Assembly: GCA_016933985.1 (NCBI GenBank)
Contig: JAFGTU010000059.1
Coordinates: 1 to 13,587, forward strand
Length of the DNA stretch: 13,587 nucleotides
Reading direction: 5' to 3'
Source of the DNA: Sedimentisphaerales bacterium
GTDB lineage: Bacteria; Planctomycetota; Phycisphaerae; Sedimentisphaerales; Anaerobacaceae
Shown: positions 12,289-13,587 of the stretch, one piece after another
Layout of the letters: each line of letters starts with the position of its first letter
Position numbering within the stretch: position 1 is the first letter of the stretch
Notes under the pieces: generated by a model
What the model saw: the letters and a program-made list of their open reading frames with translations, nothing else
The model's database searches: none
What the model was told of the DNA's origin: nothing
Made by a program: the position numbers and the translations under genes

Positions 12289-12972
12289 TTGAACGAAGAA
12301 CTCAAGGCGATATCCGAACATATGCTTAATCTTGGCCTTGGAGCACTTGCGCATGCAAATTGGCACTCCAATTATCATAGCCTCGACAATGACAGGTGGC
12401 CACAACTCTCGGTATTACAGGCAGCCCATGCCGCCGAAATTCTCATCAAAGCTAGAATTGCAGAGGAACATCCCCTGTTAGTCTTTGAACAGTTACCTCG
12501 CTCTACTCAAGTCGATGGAGACAGCTTGGAATTGAGACATCTCTTTGAAAAAGGGCGTACAGTCCAGTATGCAGATCTGGCAGACCGCTTGTGGGCTACT
12601 ACCGGCTTGCGCCTGCCAAACGTGGAAACCTTTCAGGATTTTGGCAAACTAAGAAACACAATCCAGCATTTTGTTGCACCCACCAACTGCGATTGTAGTC
12701 AGGAGACGATCGAGTATATTTTCAAGGTAATCGACCCTTTCATCAATGATTGCTGGGGGCTTTACGCTGTTGACTACAACGAAGATTACGAGCCATACAT
12801 ATATTTGGTTGAAGGGCTTGTTGGTCGTGGTGTGCACTTTCTTGTGTCTCCGGGTGTGATTGAGAATATAGAGAACATTGAGCTGGCTTGGCCAGAAGGC
12901 GATCCAGAGTATCGAACAGAAATGGAGAGGCGGTTTGATTTAGCGAAACGAGTCAAGCCAGCTGAAGATTGA
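12289..12972 (+). CDS. HEPN-like protein with RNxxxH motif, function unknown
   Basis: The 227-residue protein is cytoplasmic, with no signal or membrane segment. Helical-looking sequence surrounds QAAHAAEILIKARIAEE (44-60) and FGKLRNTIQHF (118-128). The R122-N123-x3-H127 pattern is the signature of HEPN domains, many of which are metal-independent RNases in toxin-antitoxin, abortive-infection and CRISPR-associated systems, while others only bind nucleotides or RNA. The C-terminal part (about 155-227) is acidic and unassigned. A TTG start at 12289 is chosen because of an excellent Shine-Dalgarno site; an ATG 15 nt earlier overlaps that site. No partner antitoxin or nucleotidyltransferase is adjacent, so the gene stands alone between a phrase-repeat spacer and a convergent deacetylase gene. 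One 60-nt stretch (12481-12540) is 45% GC against 67% in a larE stretch, compatible with acquisition by transfer. The HEPN call rests on a motif and could be wrong. Confidence 0.65.
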   Translation: MNEELKAISEHMLNLGLGALAHANWHSNYHSLDNDRWPQLSVLQAAHAAEILIKARIAEEHPLLVFEQLPRSTQVDGDSLELRHLFEKGRTVQYADLADRLWATTGLRLPNVETFQDFGKLRNTIQHFVAPTNCDCSQETIEYIFKVIDPFINDCWGLYAVDYNEDYEPYIYLVEGLVGRGVHFLVSPGVIENIENIELAWPEGDPEYRTEMERRFDLAKRVKPAED

Positions 12973-13018
12973 AAGGTGTAAGGGTATCTGGCGGACTGGG
13001 GGAATGCGGGTGGAGGGG

Positions 13019-13587
13019 TTAGTGGAGGATTCCGATTGTTTTTGATTCTTCGAATTGGTTGCGGTAGTGTGCGGGGTGGTAGAGTTTGAAGTCTATTGCA
13101 CGGATGTATTCTTCCGGGCCGCAGTGGCGGACGTTGTCTATCAGGGATGAGATTTGCTTTTGCGAGCGAAATGCGGCGATGGCCTTGAGCTTGTTCTCCA
13201 GATAGGAGATCGGCGTTCTCATTCGCAGGGTCGGCGGGGCGGCGAAGTCGCAATAGACGGCGTAGGTATTGACGTATGGGACGCTCTCCAAGTGCCGGCC
13301 CAGCTCCGGCCAGATATTGCCGGCGGCGTGGAAGAGGCTGATTAGGAACTCGTCATATACGATGCGATGGTCCGGGTGCAGGTCGTTGGCGGTCGGCAGG
13401 AAGCATTGAGTGGGCTTAATCCGGCGCAATTGATGGGTGAAGGCGTTCTGCAGGCCGGTGAAGCCGCAGATTGCGGATGGCGAATCGGGGCCTGCGGGAG
13501 TGCGTCCGCGAAATTCGTTTATTCGGCAGTCGGGGAATCCGAGCCATGCGATATTCTCTTTCGGGACGCCGAGGCTCTGGTAACATT
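13019..13587 (-). CDS. PIG-L (LmbE-like) family deacetylase, N-terminus outside the window
   Basis: The frame is open from the window edge to TAA at 13019, giving about 189 visible residues; the start lies beyond 13587. The visible part contains LGVPKENIAWLGFPDCRINEF, typical of the region after the first zinc motif of PIG-L proteins, and PTANDLHPDHRIVYDEFLI, the second zinc-binding motif (HPDH). The first motif (AHPDDE type) is not visible. The family removes acetyl groups from GlcNAc-type sugars in glycolipids, mycothiol-like thiols or antibiotics. The substrate is unknown here. A TTG at 13429 could be mistaken for a start, but family similarity continues well upstream of it. The gene converges with the HEPN-like gene, 46 nt apart. 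Confidence 0.85.
   Translation of the reverse strand, partial: CYQSLGVPKENIAWLGFPDCRINEFRGRTPAGPDSPSAICGFTGLQNAFTHQLRRIKPTQCFLPTANDLHPDHRIVYDEFLISLFHAAGNIWPELGRHLESVPYVNTYAVYCDFAAPPTLRMRTPISYLENKLKAIAAFRSQKQISSLIDNVRHCGPEEYIRAIDFKLYHPAHYRNQFEESKTIGILH

Noticed and set aside
12126..12329. Small + strand frame upstream of the HEPN-like gene, possible antitoxin
   Set aside because: It overlaps the HEPN-like gene in another frame, has no clear ribosome binding site and no antitoxin-like features.
13019..13429. 136-residue complete protein starting at TTG 13429
   Set aside because: The same frame stays open to the window edge and encodes PIG-L-typical sequence upstream, so the gene is partial rather than short.

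Overview
The window looks like a chromosomal piece of a planctomycete, most likely in or near the Phycisphaerae, and probably from an environmental assembly. This is inferred from content, since no taxonomic marker gene is present. The indications are an ECF-type sigma factor followed by a very large Ser/Thr kinase with WD40 and TPR repeats, a Tat-exported TIM-barrel protein, good Shine-Dalgarno sites, GC-rich genes, and long low-coding spacers filled with hairpins and short-phrase repeats.

Layout. Positions 1-271 are a G-poor, A/C-rich spacer ending in a good sigma-70-like promoter. On the + strand follow a Tat-signal TIM-barrel protein (272-1228), an ECF sigma factor (1257-1817), a 391-nt spacer with five hairpins, and a 1298-residue membrane Ser/Thr kinase (2209-6105). 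The kinase carries 14 WD40 blades and a C-terminal TPR-like region. A purine-rich 8-bp tandem repeat (6111-6198) separates it from a convergent minus-strand operon. In transcription order that operon is a short-chain dehydrogenase of the D-mannonate oxidoreductase type (9378-8560), a HAD hydrolase (8509-7598) and a LarA-family nickel-pincer racemase/epimerase homologue (7504-6233). Divergent from it lie a small cupin (9587-9928), tRNA-Thr(CGT) (9978-10049), the cofactor-maturation enzyme LarE (10128-10961) and a secreted endonuclease/exonuclease/phosphatase-fold protein (11017-11961). After a 327-nt spacer of phrase repeats come a HEPN-like protein with an RNxxxH motif (12289-12972) and, on the minus strand, a PIG-L family deacetylase cut by the window edge (13019-13587).

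How the parts fit. The most coherent functional unit is 6233-10961. LarE makes the thiocarboxylate groups of the nickel-pincer cofactor that LarA-type enzymes need. The LarA homologue shares an operon with a sugar-acid type SDR and a HAD hydrolase, with a cupin divergent from them. A hydroxy-acid or sugar-acid (aldonate/uronate) conversion pathway is a reasonable inference; the substrate is not determined. The sigma factor and kinase form a typical planctomycete signalling pair. Several spacers hold distinct families of imperfect repeats, which is itself a notable feature of the window.
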